Assembly: GCA_006844585.1 (NCBI GenBank)
Contig: SPJM01000084.1
Span: forward strand, 1-34,554
Direction: 5' to 3'
DNA length: 34,554 nucleotides
From: Methylococcaceae bacterium
GTDB taxonomy: Bacteria; Pseudomonadota; Gammaproteobacteria; Methylococcales; Methylomonadaceae
The position numbers and the translations under genes are program-made. The notes under the pieces were generated by a model that searched no databases, was not told where the DNA came from, and saw only the letters and a program-made list of their open reading frames with translations. This document shows positions 8,142 to 19,000 of this stretch, piece by piece; positions within the stretch are counted from its first letter, which is position 1, and each line of letters opens with the position of its first letter.

Positions 8142-9426
8142 GATTGCTTGTTTGTTGTTGAATGATTATCTGCGCTATTAAACCAGATATTGTTAAGCCG
8201 TAAAAGCTCGACATATATTTCATATTCAAGACTTCAATGCTGATGCCGCCTATGATTAGGCCGGTCATATAAACCAGTCCTAAACGGGCGGGCGTGTGCA
8301 CATCAGGGTTGAGATGACGGCAGTATTTGAAAAAAATATAGCTGGGCGTCAAAAACAAGCCGAGAAATGAGAGTCCGCCGAAAACGCCGGAGCGGACAAT
8401 ATTGGATAAAAATTCGTTATGCGCGCCGCAACAGGCCAGTATGGCTTTGGCGTTTTCCGAGGCGCTGGCGTCATACCAGGGCATGTTTAAATAAGGGATG
8501 AAGCCTTTTTCACCATAACCAAAAACCGGCTGCTGTAAAAACAGGCGCCAGGAGATTTTCCAAATCGAAAGCCGATAACCTGTTGATGTTTCTAAATTCG
8601 ACTGACTCACCCAATGACTGATTTCACTAAAGCCGCTGAAAAAACGATGGGAATGCGTATTGGGCGGGAACAGAATAATCAAAATGATGAATAAAGCTGA
8701 TAATCCGGCGGCGGCTAAATAATATTTTTTTAGCCATGATTGATTAAGCCATAGCCAAATAACGACGATAAAAGGGATGGCCAGCCAACTGCCTCGCGTA
8801 CCTGATCCTATGATCAAATATAGGCCGATCAAGACGCCGCTGAGTTGATAGCTTTTCCAAATCCTGGTCGTTTTAGTTAATGTGGTTAGCTGGAAAAGAC
8901 AAAACCCCCATAAAATCGTTGTGTAAACGCCGAATGCATTAGGGCGTACAAATGGCGTGGCGAATCGTCCGCCTTCGCGCTCAACGATCTCAGGATGGAG
9001 CAAAACTGAAACCGCAATTGCCATAATCGCCGCAGGCGTAGCGAATCCGATTAATGCGGAAAAATTAATGCTTTTATGAATGAATAATAAAAAAACCGGG
9101 AGTGCTAAAAGAATGCGGGCCGGGCCGTCATAACTTCTTATTATCCATTCCTGGCGGCCGAGCTGGCTGAAAAAAATAGCCAAAACCGGTAAGGCCAATA
9201 CGCTTATTATCAGGTAAATGAGTTCCGCTGATTGATGGTTGGGAATTGCCTTAACGCTTTTGTTGAGGAAAAATAAGGATAAAAAAAACAGCAGGAATAA
9301 ACTACTGTTAGTTGCGCTTTTGATTGTTAGAAAGCCGATGATAAAAACCAGCAGTAGAAAGCAAATAACACTATCCAGCCATAGCATTCCACTATGACCG
9401 ATAATTCCAAAGCGTGGTTTATCCAT
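8131..9426 (-). CDS. O-antigen ligase/polymerase family membrane protein (Wzy/WaaL-like)
   Basis: A polytopic inner membrane protein of 431 aa with about ten to twelve hydrophobic segments. The diagnostic stretch is GSGTRGSWLAIPFIVVIWLWL around residue 205, followed by a long periplasmic loop containing TGYRLSIWKISWRLFLQQPVFGYG-type sequence and CGAHNEFLSNIVRSG, where His of AHNEF is typical of the family. Such proteins ligate or polymerise undecaprenyl-linked glycans at the periplasmic face. It follows rsgA by 9 nt and overlaps the methyltransferase, so it is part of an operon with unrelated housekeeping genes. Ligase versus polymerase cannot be separated by sequence alone. Confidence 0.82.
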   Translation of the reverse strand: MDKPRFGIIGHSGMLWLDSVICFLLLVFIIGFLTIKSATNSSLFLLFFLSLFFLNKSVKAIPNHQSAELIYLIISVLALPVLAIFFSQLGRQEWIIRSYDGPARILLALPVFLLFIHKSINFSALIGFATPAAIMAIAVSVLLHPEIVEREGGRFATPFVRPNAFGVYTTILWGFCLFQLTTLTKTTRIWKSYQLSGVLIGLYLIIGSGTRGSWLAIPFIVVIWLWLNQSWLKKYYLAAAGLSALFIILIILFPPNTHSHRFFSGFSEISHWVSQSNLETSTGYRLSIWKISWRLFLQQPVFGYGEKGFIPYLNMPWYDASASENAKAILACCGAHNEFLSNIVRSGVFGGLSFLGLFLTPSYIFFKYCRHLNPDVHTPARLGLVYMTGLIIGGISIEVLNMKYMSSFYGLTISGLIAQIIIQQQTSNHEH

Positions 9427-9435
9427 TAATGTTGG

Positions 9436-10332
9436 TTAGAATGAATATGCCGTCGCAGCAGGCAGTTTGGAGCGTAATTTTAAAAACCGCTGATAACGAC
9501 TGTTGGGGATGGTTTTGTTTTCGACAGCTTCGATAACAGCGCATCCCTTGTCATTCACATGGCGACAATTATGAAATCGGCAATTTTCGATCAGCGGTTG
9601 AAATTCCCGGTATCCCCAGGCGAGTTGTTGTTCTGTGGTATCGGCCAGCCCAAAAATAGCCACGCCGGGGCTGTCGATCAAGTCGCCGCCGTCGGGTAAA
9701 TGATATAAAGTCGCCGCCGTTGTCGTGTGTCTGCCGTGTTTAGTGGTGGCTGAAACGCTGTTAATTTTGAGCGATTTTTCAGGCATTAAAAAGTTAGTCA
9801 GAGAAGATTTTCCGACCCCGGATTGGCCGGTGAAAATACTGACATGGCCGGTTAGCGCTTGTTTTAACGTCTCAATTCCTAAAGATTTTTTAACGCTGAC
9901 TTTGTGCAAGGGATAACCCAGAGATTGATAATAAGCCAGTTGCTGCTCTATTTCATCGCTGTTATCCAGATCGATTTTATTCAGCACCAATTGCGCATTG
10001 ATATTCAGGTTTTCCGTCAGCGCTAAGTATTGATCTATGAGTAAAAAATCACAGGCCGGTTCGACTGCGAAAACCACAAACACATTATCCAGATTAGCGG
10101 CCACTGGGCGGGTTTTGCCGTTGCGCGCCGGACGCAGCAAAATAGACCGCCGGGGCAGCAGTTTTTCAATACGGCCTTGTTCGCCGTTGACTTCGGAAAT
10201 CTGAACTTTATCGCCCACCGCAACTGTTTCCAGTTTGCGGCGGGTTTGGCATAAATAGATCTGTTGATTGACTTCAACGGCAATTCCTTTGCCCAAATGG
10301 GAAACCACCAGTCCTTCCAGCAAACTCTGCAT
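9436..10332 (-). CDS. rsgA: Ribosome small subunit-dependent GTPase A
   Basis: Circularly permuted GTPase that aids late 30S subunit maturation and is stimulated by the ribosome. An N-terminal OB-fold (about 1-70) is followed by G4 LNKID (117-121), G1 GQSGVGKSS (169-177), the T-rich switch I TTKHGRHTTT (196-205), and G3 DSPG (220-223). The C-terminal zinc knuckle is Cys251, Cys256, His258, Cys264. Its 298 aa length is normal though the N-terminal extension of E. coli RsgA is missing. It starts 3 nt after the M48 protease stop. In E. coli rsgA lies next to orn; here the same neighbourhood holds with one protease gene between them. Confidence 0.96.
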   Translation of the reverse strand: MQSLLEGLVVSHLGKGIAVEVNQQIYLCQTRRKLETVAVGDKVQISEVNGEQGRIEKLLPRRSILLRPARNGKTRPVAANLDNVFVVFAVEPACDFLLIDQYLALTENLNINAQLVLNKIDLDNSDEIEQQLAYYQSLGYPLHKVSVKKSLGIETLKQALTGHVSIFTGQSGVGKSSLTNFLMPEKSLKINSVSATTKHGRHTTTAATLYHLPDGGDLIDSPGVAIFGLADTTEQQLAWGYREFQPLIENCRFHNCRHVNDKGCAVIEAVENKTIPNSRYQRFLKLRSKLPAATAYSF

Positions 10333-10335
10333 AGT

Positions 10336-11580
10336 TTATGACATTTTAGATTCAATATGCGCGATGCGAATTGCCGCCGGAGGATGGCTGTAATGAAAGG
10401 CGGAATAAAGCGGGTCAGGGGTTAATGTGCTGGCGTTCTCTTCATATAATTTCACCAGGCCGCTGATCATTTTATCGCCGCGCGCGTTGTTAATGGCGAA
10501 TTCATCGGCTTCGAATTCAAATTTGCGCTGGAAAAACGCGCTGATCGGTTGCATGAAAATGGTGAATACCGGTGACACCAGAGTGAATAATAATAAGGCG
10601 GCGGCGTTGGATTGTTCGGAAACGCCCAGACCGCTGTAGAACCATTCTTTATCAATTAACCACCCCAAAATGGCGAAGCTGATTAAGGTCATCACCGCTG
10701 AGGCGACTAACATTTTAACCACATGTTTACATTTAAAATGGCCTAGCTCATGTGCTAAAACCGCTTCCAGTTCTTCATCTTCCAGAGATTCCACTAAGGT
10801 ATCATAGAAAACAATGCGTTTATTATTGCCTAAGCCAGTGAAATAGGCGTTGCCGTGTCCTGAACGGCGCGAACCGTCCATGATGAAGATGCCGTTGCTG
10901 CTGAAACCGCAACGTTGCAATAAGGATTGAATGCGTTCTTTTAGAGAGCCGTCTTCCATAGGCGTGAATTGATTGAATAACGGTGCGATAACGGTGGGAA
11001 ACAACCAGCTCATCAGCAATGAGAAACTGATTAAGATGGCCCAGGCGTAAAGCCACCATAAATCGCCGATGCTGTCCATAATCCACAGAATCAAGGCCAG
11101 CAAGGGCAGACCGATAACCGCCGTTAACACCAGAGCCAACACATGGTCTTTGATAAATTGATTGACCGTGCTCTTATTAAAGCCGTATTTTTCTTCAATT
11201 ACGAAGGTTTGATAAATACTGGTCGGTAGTTCGATTAATGACATAACCAGAAAAATGCTGGCAATTGCCGCCAAACTACTGGTCAGCGGTGAAAAATCGA
11301 ATTGATTCCAAAACTCAAAGGCCAGACTGATGCCGCCGCCCAGCGTTAAAACTAACAGCATGACGGCGCCGATGATGCCATCCAGCTCCCCCAGTTTGCC
11401 TTTTTCAACGGTATAATCAGCCGCTTTCTGGTGGGCGGACAAAGCTACGCTTTCGCTGAAAGCGCCAGGCACTTGGTCTCTATGGGTTTGCACATAATCT
11501 TTTTGACGATTGGAAAGCCAGAATTGAATGGCGTAAGAAATGGCGAACGCCACTAAAAAAATAATTGTAAAAGTATTCAT
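10336..11580 (-). CDS. M48 family Ste24-type zinc metalloprotease
   Basis: Integral membrane metallopeptidase of the CAAX prenyl protease 1/Ste24 type, 414 aa. The zinc motif HELGH is at residues 277-281, with the third ligand in FEFEADEFA further on. The N-terminal Peptidase_M48_N region has several membrane spans and the typical IEEKYGFNKSTVNQF motif. Bacteria do not prenylate in this way, so the substrate is unknown; a role in membrane protein quality control is inferred by analogy with HtpX, which is shorter. First gene of the minus-strand operon; 92 bp separate it from the divergent orn gene. Confidence 0.92.
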   Translation of the reverse strand: MNTFTIIFLVAFAISYAIQFWLSNRQKDYVQTHRDQVPGAFSESVALSAHQKAADYTVEKGKLGELDGIIGAVMLLVLTLGGGISLAFEFWNQFDFSPLTSSLAAIASIFLVMSLIELPTSIYQTFVIEEKYGFNKSTVNQFIKDHVLALVLTAVIGLPLLALILWIMDSIGDLWWLYAWAILISFSLLMSWLFPTVIAPLFNQFTPMEDGSLKERIQSLLQRCGFSSNGIFIMDGSRRSGHGNAYFTGLGNNKRIVFYDTLVESLEDEELEAVLAHELGHFKCKHVVKMLVASAVMTLISFAILGWLIDKEWFYSGLGVSEQSNAAALLLFTLVSPVFTIFMQPISAFFQRKFEFEADEFAINNARGDKMISGLVKLYEENASTLTPDPLYSAFHYSHPPAAIRIAHIESKMS

Positions 11581-11673
11581 TGGGTTTATGATTGCAATCA
11601 GTTTTAAGAATTAGCTATACAGATTAGCCAATGCTACAATTTACCGCAACTATAATATTCAGTAAGTGAAAAA

Positions 11674-12219
11674 ATGCAAAAGGATTCGAATAATCTTGTT
11701 TGGATAGACCTGGAAATGACCGGTTTGGATCCCGATAATGATTTGATTATTGAAATCGCCACCGTGATCACCGATAAAGACCTTAATATACTGGCGGAAG
11801 GGCCGGTGATGGCCGTTCACCAATCGGATGAAGCGTTGGCTGCGATGGATGAGTGGAATCAAAAACATCATGGTCAATCGGGGTTGATTGAGCGAGTCAA
11901 GGCTTCAACAATCGATGATGCGGAAGCCGAACAGCGAACGCTCAGTTTTTTAAAACAATGGGTGCCGGAAAACACATCGCCGATTTGCGGCAATAGCATC
12001 GGTCAGGACAGACGTTTTTTATACCGTTATATGCCGGAATTGGAAAAATTCTTTCATTACCGAAACCTGGATGTGTCGACCTTGAAAGAATTAGCCGCGC
12101 GTTGGGCGCCCCAGATTCAGAAAGGCTTTGACAAAGAGTCTTCACATGTGGCTTTGGAAGATATTAAAGAATCAATCGAAGAGCTGCGCTATTACCGGGA
12201 ACATTTCATCAAAGTCTGA
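11674..12219 (+). CDS. orn: Oligoribonuclease
   Basis: DEDDh 3'-5' exoribonuclease that degrades RNA dinucleotides, including the pGpG left from cyclic di-GMP turnover. Exo I is WIDLEMTG with Asp12 and Glu14, Exo II is [11 protein letters not shown], and Exo III is SHVALEDI with the catalytic His and Asp. The length of 181 aa equals the usual size and the C-terminus [10 protein letters not shown] is typical. Orn is essential in many gammaproteobacteria. It is followed after 57 bp by crcB on the same strand. Confidence 0.97.
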   Translation: MQKDSNNLVWIDLEMTGLDPDNDLIIEIATVITDKDLNILAEGPVMAVHQSDEALAAMDEWNQKHHGQSGLIERVKASTIDDAEAEQRTLSFLKQWVPENTSPICGNSIGQDRRFLYRYMPELEKFFHYRNLDVSTLKELAARWAPQIQKGFDKESSHVALEDIKESIEELRYYREHFIKV

Positions 12220-12276
12220 TGGCGCTGTGGCAATGTTCAGGATCAGGATGCTGATTACAGGCAAGCGAATCCCGCT

Positions 12277-12981
12277 ATGAATCAGTTAACGGCAGTGGCT
12301 TTAGGCGGCGCTTGCGGAGCGGTGTTCCGCTATTTATTATCCGGCGGCGTTTATCAATGGCTGGGGAAGGAGTTTCCTTACGGAACCTTGACGGTTAATG
12401 TAGTCGGTTCCTTATTAATCGGCCTGATGACGGAAGCATTGGTTCTGCAACGGGTTATTTTAAGCGCTGAATATCGGGCGGCCATTTTGGTGGGCTTATT
12501 CGGTTCCTTAACCACTTTTTCGACTTTTTCGCTGGATACTTTCTATTTATTAGAGCAAGGACAAACCCAAAAAGCCTTGTTGAATATTTTGCTCAGTGTT
12601 GGCGTTTGCTTGCTGGCCGTTTGGCTGGGTTTGGGGCTGGGACGTTACCTATTTGCGGATGACGGCGTTATTCAATGGCAAGACTGGAAGATTCCTTACG
12701 GCTTGTTACTGGTGAATTTTATCGGCGCTTTTATGATTGCATTGTTGACCACGTTATTGATTGAGAAAGCGGCTTATGTTTTAGAGCATCGAGTTATCTT
12801 TGTTACCGTGGCGGCGGGGGTGTTTATGACCTTGTCCAGTTTGTATCTGTTTCTACAGCAAATTGAAATCGGCTCGCCATTATCGACGCATTTAGGCGGC
12901 TTGTTGAGCGTGTTACTGGCTAATGTAATGTCCTGCGCCGCCGCCTTTAGTTTAGGTCTGTGGATTGGGCGGCAGATATAA
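12277..12981 (+). CDS. crcB: Fused two-domain CrcB/Fluc fluoride channel; second domain degenerate
   Basis: Fluoride exporters of this family are normally about 125 aa and act as antiparallel dimers. This protein has 234 aa. Residues 1-125 form a complete CrcB unit: GGACGAVFRYLLS, YGTLTVNVVGSLLIG with Asn41, and GLFGSLTTFSTFSLDT with pore residues Phe81 and Phe84. Residues 139-234 repeat the pattern from TM2 onward (PYGLLLVNFIGAFMIALL with Asn147, then VAAGVFMTLSSLYLF, then a last helix), but TM1 is missing and both pore Phe are Leu (186 and 189). Seven membrane spans are expected, so the second half should sit inverted. No fluoride riboswitch is visible in the 57-bp upstream gap, which only has ATCAG/CTGAT at a small hairpin. 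Confidence 0.88.
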   Translation: MNQLTAVALGGACGAVFRYLLSGGVYQWLGKEFPYGTLTVNVVGSLLIGLMTEALVLQRVILSAEYRAAILVGLFGSLTTFSTFSLDTFYLLEQGQTQKALLNILLSVGVCLLAVWLGLGLGRYLFADDGVIQWQDWKIPYGLLLVNFIGAFMIALLTTLLIEKAAYVLEHRVIFVTVAAGVFMTLSSLYLFLQQIEIGSPLSTHLGGLLSVLLANVMSCAAAFSLGLWIGRQI

Positions 12982-13097
12982 GGCTTAGGATTGTTGAATT
13001 GAAGCTTTTATAACCCTTGATAACCGCAAAAACTTGATTCGTCAACACTCTGTTTACAGTTTCCCAAATCAAAACATCAATTTTAATTTATTTTTAG

Positions 13098-14384
<1,287 letters not shown>

Positions 14385-14409
14385 AGATTCATCAGTTTTA
14401 ATGATTTTG

Positions 14410-14438
14410 CTGTTTCCCAAGCTCTGCTTGGGAGACAG
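14410..14438. repeat. REP-like hairpin, copy B
   Basis: CTGTTTCCCAAGC (14410-14422) pairs with GCTTGGGAGACAG (14426-14438) over 13 bp with one T-G wobble and a TCT loop. It sits between the convergent serS and PD-(D/E)XK-like genes and is a shorter, single-hairpin member of the family; a bidirectional terminator role is possible. Confidence 0.9.
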
Positions 14439-14451
14439 TAGAAACCGCTTA

Positions 14452-15066
14452 TCAATAGGCTTTAGCCTGAAAACCCTCCGGAACATCCAAAGAAAAAACA
14501 TCTTCCTTAACCTTAGCTGCATAAAACCCAAATGATAAAACACGTTCTTTTAAAGCCGCCGACATATCAATAGCCGCCAAAATGCCGAACACTTTTTTAT
14601 CCTTATGCTCAGGAAAAAGCAGTCTGAAATTATCCATTATCTGTTGTAATTGAAAAATCCCTTCTTCACGCAGATGGCTTTTGACTTCAACAATATACAC
14701 TTCATTCACCGAACTGTTGGCATAGGCCAACACATCGATTTCAAAATTTTGTCCGCCTTTTTCAGCGCGAACACTGGGACTGATAATTTCCATTTTAAAT
14801 TGTTCCCTTAAGATATGCTCCATAGAAGGCAAAGCCAAGCCTTCGGTAAAACTCCCAAATTTTCTACCTAAACCACCAATTTGCTTACCAAGTTCTTTTA
14901 ATTGCTCATCTGTTTTTTTCTGAGAAACAGCAACATCCGCCGCCAGCGCTTTCAGCTCAGCACCTGTTTTCGCCTGTGAAACAGCCAACTTTTTTAGTTC
15001 TTTCTCTGTTTCCGCTTGTGCGATCGCAATGTTGGCCACTAATTGTTTAAGCTCATCATCAGTCAC
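14452..15066 (-). CDS. Coiled-coil protein with PD-(D/E)XK nuclease-like domain (DUF3782-like)
   Basis: Residues 1-70 are a heptad-rich helix built of about three related units (AQAETEKELKKLA, SQAKTGAELKALA, SQKKTDEQLKELG), which probably form a coiled-coil oligomer. Residues about 75-204 look like a restriction-endonuclease fold: FEIDVLAY supplies the Asp and YIVEVKSHL the E-x-K, in the order and spacing of PD-(D/E)XK enzymes. Proteins of this layout are common in cyanobacteria and in scattered proteobacteria and are often multi-copy; their function is unknown. It is divergent from the SNF2 helicase gene across about 160 bp, so a DNA-related link is conceivable but not shown. No toxin-antitoxin partner is next to it. 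Confidence 0.65.
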   Translation of the reverse strand: MTDDELKQLVANIAIAQAETEKELKKLAVSQAKTGAELKALAADVAVSQKKTDEQLKELGKQIGGLGRKFGSFTEGLALPSMEHILREQFKMEIISPSVRAEKGGQNFEIDVLAYANSSVNEVYIVEVKSHLREEGIFQLQQIMDNFRLLFPEHKDKKVFGILAAIDMSAALKERVLSFGFYAAKVKEDVFSLDVPEGFQAKAY

Positions 15067-15223
15067 TGAAATCCCCTGAAATTCTTGATTTTTTTCAAAT
15101 TGAATTATAGCAAATTTAGCTTGGCGTAGATGGGGGCAAGGTTTCTGAGTATCGGCGATGCTTCATAAATGGCTGGGAAAAAGCAAAAAATCATATAAAA
15201 TCAACAATTTTTGTTTCAACTTT

Positions 15224-16042
15224 ATGAAAGAACAATTACTGAAAAATTTTGCCAGTCTGGATGATCAGGAACAAGATATTGTATTAGCGTTGGCCATTGT
15301 CTATATGCCCGTCGGTCAAACCAATTTGCAAAAAAAACTGACGCTATCGCAATGCACGAGCAAATCGACGGCTAACTTGGTCGCCAAACCGTTGCGGGAA
15401 AAATTACTGGATTTAGAGTTGATAGAAACCTTGCAGGAAGGCTGGATTTGCTCACGACAGATTTCCGAATCATTAATGAGGGTAGCTGTAGGCAGAGCGG
15501 ATTTTTTTACCAAAATCACCACTTACTTGCTGAATGAAACCGGTTATATCGGTTATAACGTTTCCCACCTTCATTTGATCAAATTAATGCGGATAGCTTT
15601 ATATCAAGGGAGAGAGGACGATTTTTTAAAACAATTTAATGAGTTCAGAAGTCGTTATCAAAGTTATGATATTTCTGTATCAAAATGCGTGTTTTTTGAT
15701 GATTTTGATGAAAACTGGTTTAACGGTCTTGGTTATGCGCTGCGAATGGAAGCGTTACAAGATTATCAAATGATGCATGTCATTGATCTTAAGGAATGCA
15801 CCGCTCAGTATCAAATCATGAACGCTTGTTTTCAGGAATCGCGCAAGGCGGGTTCGAAAGCGTTTTATGGCTATGTTGATCTGCATTTGTATCGGGGGGA
15901 TATTGATGGGCTGGAAGCGCTGTTAACGGATAATGACAGCGGGTTTGTGCTTGAAAGAATGGGCGCTTTGCGGTTCTTGCAAAACCGATATGCCGAGTCG
16001 ATTGATTTTTTTGAACAGGCGATTAAGGTGAAAAAAAGTTAA
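15224..16042 (+). CDS. SNF2 helicase-related protein, N-terminal part (frame-broken)
   Basis: Open frame encoding the N-terminal region of a large SNF2-type protein; it ends at TAA 16040-16042 just after a run of seven A. The sequence is mostly helical, with a TPR-like end (ENRYAESIDFFEQAIK-type, here NRYAESIDFFEQAIKVKK). No catalytic motif is in this part. A -1 step at the A run joins it in register to the next frame (K-K-L-T-R-K-R-N-V-F), giving one protein of about 1,390 aa. ATG 15224 is preferred to ATG 15158 because the extra 22 residues are lysine-rich and look like leader sequence, but neither has a clear Shine-Dalgarno. Could be a real frameshifted gene, a base-call error, or an inactive allele. 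Confidence 0.6.
   Translation: MKEQLLKNFASLDDQEQDIVLALAIVYMPVGQTNLQKKLTLSQCTSKSTANLVAKPLREKLLDLELIETLQEGWICSRQISESLMRVAVGRADFFTKITTYLLNETGYIGYNVSHLHLIKLMRIALYQGREDDFLKQFNEFRSRYQSYDISVSKCVFFDDFDENWFNGLGYALRMEALQDYQMMHVIDLKECTAQYQIMNACFQESRKAGSKAFYGYVDLHLYRGDIDGLEALLTDNDSGFVLERMGALRFLQNRYAESIDFFEQAIKVKKS
16031..16037 (+). other. A7 run: candidate -1 slippage site or indel in the SNF2 gene
   Basis: Zero-frame codons are GTG AAA AAA AGT TAA. Slipping back one base, or one extra A in the mRNA, gives AAA AAA AAG TTA ACC and enters the 3' open frame 2 codons before the zero-frame stop. The 3' frame has no good start: its first GTG (16057) has no Shine-Dalgarno. Homopolymers of this length are classic places for polymerase slippage, and also for sequencing errors. 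Confidence 0.6.
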
Positions 16043-16056
16043 CCCGTAAACGCAAT

Positions 16057-19000
16057 GTGTTCTTGAATGGATTACCCGGCTATTTTTATTGTTTGGCTTT
16101 ATTCGGCAGCTCTGATAATAAACAGTTATCAAAATTGGCAAAGATGTTAGCGATTGGTTTTAAGCAATTGAGCAGTAATGCTTTTTTATTTAATTCATTT
16201 ATTCAATTGAATTCCGGTCTTAATGTTCATCAAGCCAAGGCTACGGCGGAGGAGGAGAAAAGCTATCTGACCCCTGAATGTAGCGAGCCACACGACAAAT
16301 TCTTTCAGGCGTTAATGATGTATTGGTTGGATGAAAGCGCATTATTAAAACAGCGGCAGCCTGATTATGAACAGCAGTTAAATAGTTTGTGCCGGACAGC
16401 TGAAAAAAACGGCTACCGGTGGTATGCGGCGGTGAGCGCTCAATTATTGTCGCGCTTAAAAGCAACTGATCAAGATACCCGGAAAATTGCTGAACGCTAT
16501 CAGGATTCGGAATTCATTGGCATTATAGATTTAATTCCGCGCCTGGAACGTTGGGAAAGAGCGTTGAATGCATTGCACAACCTGGTTCCGGACACTGGGA
16601 AAGTTGACCAGGTGGTGGAGAAGAGCGATTTACGGATGATCTGGACATTAGAAGTTGGCGCTAATCAAGCTTATTTAGCGCCCAGAGAGCAAAAAATCGG
16701 TAAGAATGGGCGTTGGACTAAAGGCAAACCGGTTGCATTAAAAAGGTTGCACGAAGAAAAAGCGGAATTTGAGTACTTGAGCGAACAAGACCGGAAAATA
16801 TGTCAATGCATCGGCGTCAATCATGAATATCGCGGTTACTGGGGCAAGGAAACTTATGCTTTAAGTGATCGAGCAATTACAGAAGCAATAGGTCATCCTC
16901 ATATTTACTGGATGGATGCTCAGCGTTATGATGCGCCGATTTCAGTCATTCGTGGAGAAATTCAATTGCTTGTCAGCGAGCAAAAAAAACAAATTCATAT
17001 TGCCTTGTCGCATACGCCGGATTTTCAGTACGCCAGCTTTGTTGAAAGAACAGCGGACGACCAGGTGATCGTTTACCCGGTGAATGAGCAGCATCATCAA
17101 ATAGCCGAAGTGTTGGGAGAAACCGGGTTGACTGCGCCCAAGGCGGCGAAACAACAAGTGATTGATTCCCTATCATCGATTGCTTCCATGTTGACTGTGC
17201 AATCGGACATTGGCGGTCTGGCGACTAGCGCTGAATCCGTGGAGTCCGACCAACGCTTGCATATTCATTTACAACCTTCCGGAGACGGCCTGCAAATTGA
17301 TGTTTATATTCAGCCGTTCTCCGGGGGCGGGCCAATTTATAGAGTCGGCGTCGGCGGGGTGAATGTTTTTGCGGAAATTGACGGCAAAGCATTACAAACA
17401 ACCCGTGATTTGGCGCTGGAAAAACAACGATTGAAGCAGTTGATGGAGGCTTGCTCCGAACTGTATCCCGGAACAGAAGGCAAGTGGATCTTTGAGGAAG
17501 CCGAAACCGCTTTGGAGGCTTTGTTGCAGTTACAGGAACTGGATGAAACCGTGGTTTTGGAATGGCCGAAGGGGAAAGCGATCAAAATCAGCCGCGAAAC
17601 CGGAATCGGCAATGTGCAATTTTCCGTGCGCAAAGAAAAGGATTGGTTCAGCGTTTCCGGTGAAGTGGCCATTGATGATGGTCAAGTGATGGATATGCAA
17701 AGTTTGATGAGCATACTGGCTGCTTCACCCGGACGCTTTTTACAATTGGAAGAGGGACAAGTCGTCGCTTTAAGCCGCGAACTGAGGCAACGGTTGGATG
17801 ATATTTCAGCGTTGGGCGATGGGCATGGAAAAAAACTGAATTTTCATCCTTTGGCTGCGCAAGTTCTGGATGATTTAAGCGACGGGATGAGTGTCAAAGC
17901 CGGTAAACATTGGCGGGATCAAGTCGAACGGCTCAGCGAGGCGGCGGATTTGGAGCCTGTTCTTCCCAGTACTTTTCAGGGGGAATTGCGCGATTATCAG
18001 TTAGTGGGTTATCAGTGGTTGTCTCGACTGGCGCATTTAGGCGCGGGCGCTTGTTTAGCCGATGATATGGGCTTGGGCAAAACGATTCAGGCTTTGGCGT
18101 TAATTTTATCGCGCGCGCCGGATGGGCCGACCTTAATTTTAGCGCCGACCTCGGTTTGCAACAATTGGCTGGAAGAAGGGCAACGCTTCGCGCCTACTCT
18201 GAATGTGCAATATTTGGGCGCAGGCAATCGGGAAGTCATGCTAGAGCAGGCCGATTCGTTTGATGTTATCGTCTGCAGTTACGGTTTGCTGCACACTGAG
18301 GCGGAAAAGTTGACCGCCAAAAGTTGGCGTACGATTATCGCTGACGAGGCGCAGGCGATTAAAAACGCCTTGACCAAGCGTTCCAAAGCGGCGATGGCTT
18401 TGCAGGGTGATTTCAAAGTGATTACCACCGGTACGCCGATTGAGAATCATTTGGGCGAATTATGGAATTTATTCAATTTTGTTAATCCGGGCTTGCTTGG
18501 ATCATTGAAAAAATTTAACGAACGTTATGCCTCGAAAATTGAAAATCAACAAGATTACGCGACCCGTCAACGATTAAAAAGATTATTACAGCCCTTTATT
18601 CTGAGACGATTGAAAACCGATGTGTTGACTGAACTGCCGGCGCGCACCGAAGTGACTTTGCATGTGGAGCTCAGCGAGGAAGAGCGAGTGTTTTATGAAG
18701 CCTTGCGGCGTAACGCCATGGCTGTGATGGAGCGCTCGCAAGAACAGGGCGAACAAGCCGGACAACAGCATTTGCAGGTGTTGGCGGAAATCACCAAACT
18801 GCGCCGCGCCTGCTGTCATCCTCGCCTGATTATGCAGGAAAGCGCGATTGCCAGTTCCAAGTTGCAGGCCTTTGAAGAGCTAGTGGACGAATTGATTTCC
18901 AACCATCATAAGGCCTTGGTATTCAGTCAATTTGTCAGCCATTTGAGTTTGTTGAGAGAGTTGTTGGATAGCAAAGGCGTCAGCTACCAATATCTGGATG

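Noticed and set aside
12220-12276. Possible fluoride (crcB) riboswitch upstream of crcB
   Set aside because: The 57-bp gap lacks the conserved riboswitch core and is too short for the usual pseudoknot plus expression platform.
16057-16100. Independent translation start of the SNF2 C-terminal part at GTG 16057
   Set aside because: No Shine-Dalgarno is present and upstream in-frame codons continue sensibly into the N-terminal frame through the A run.
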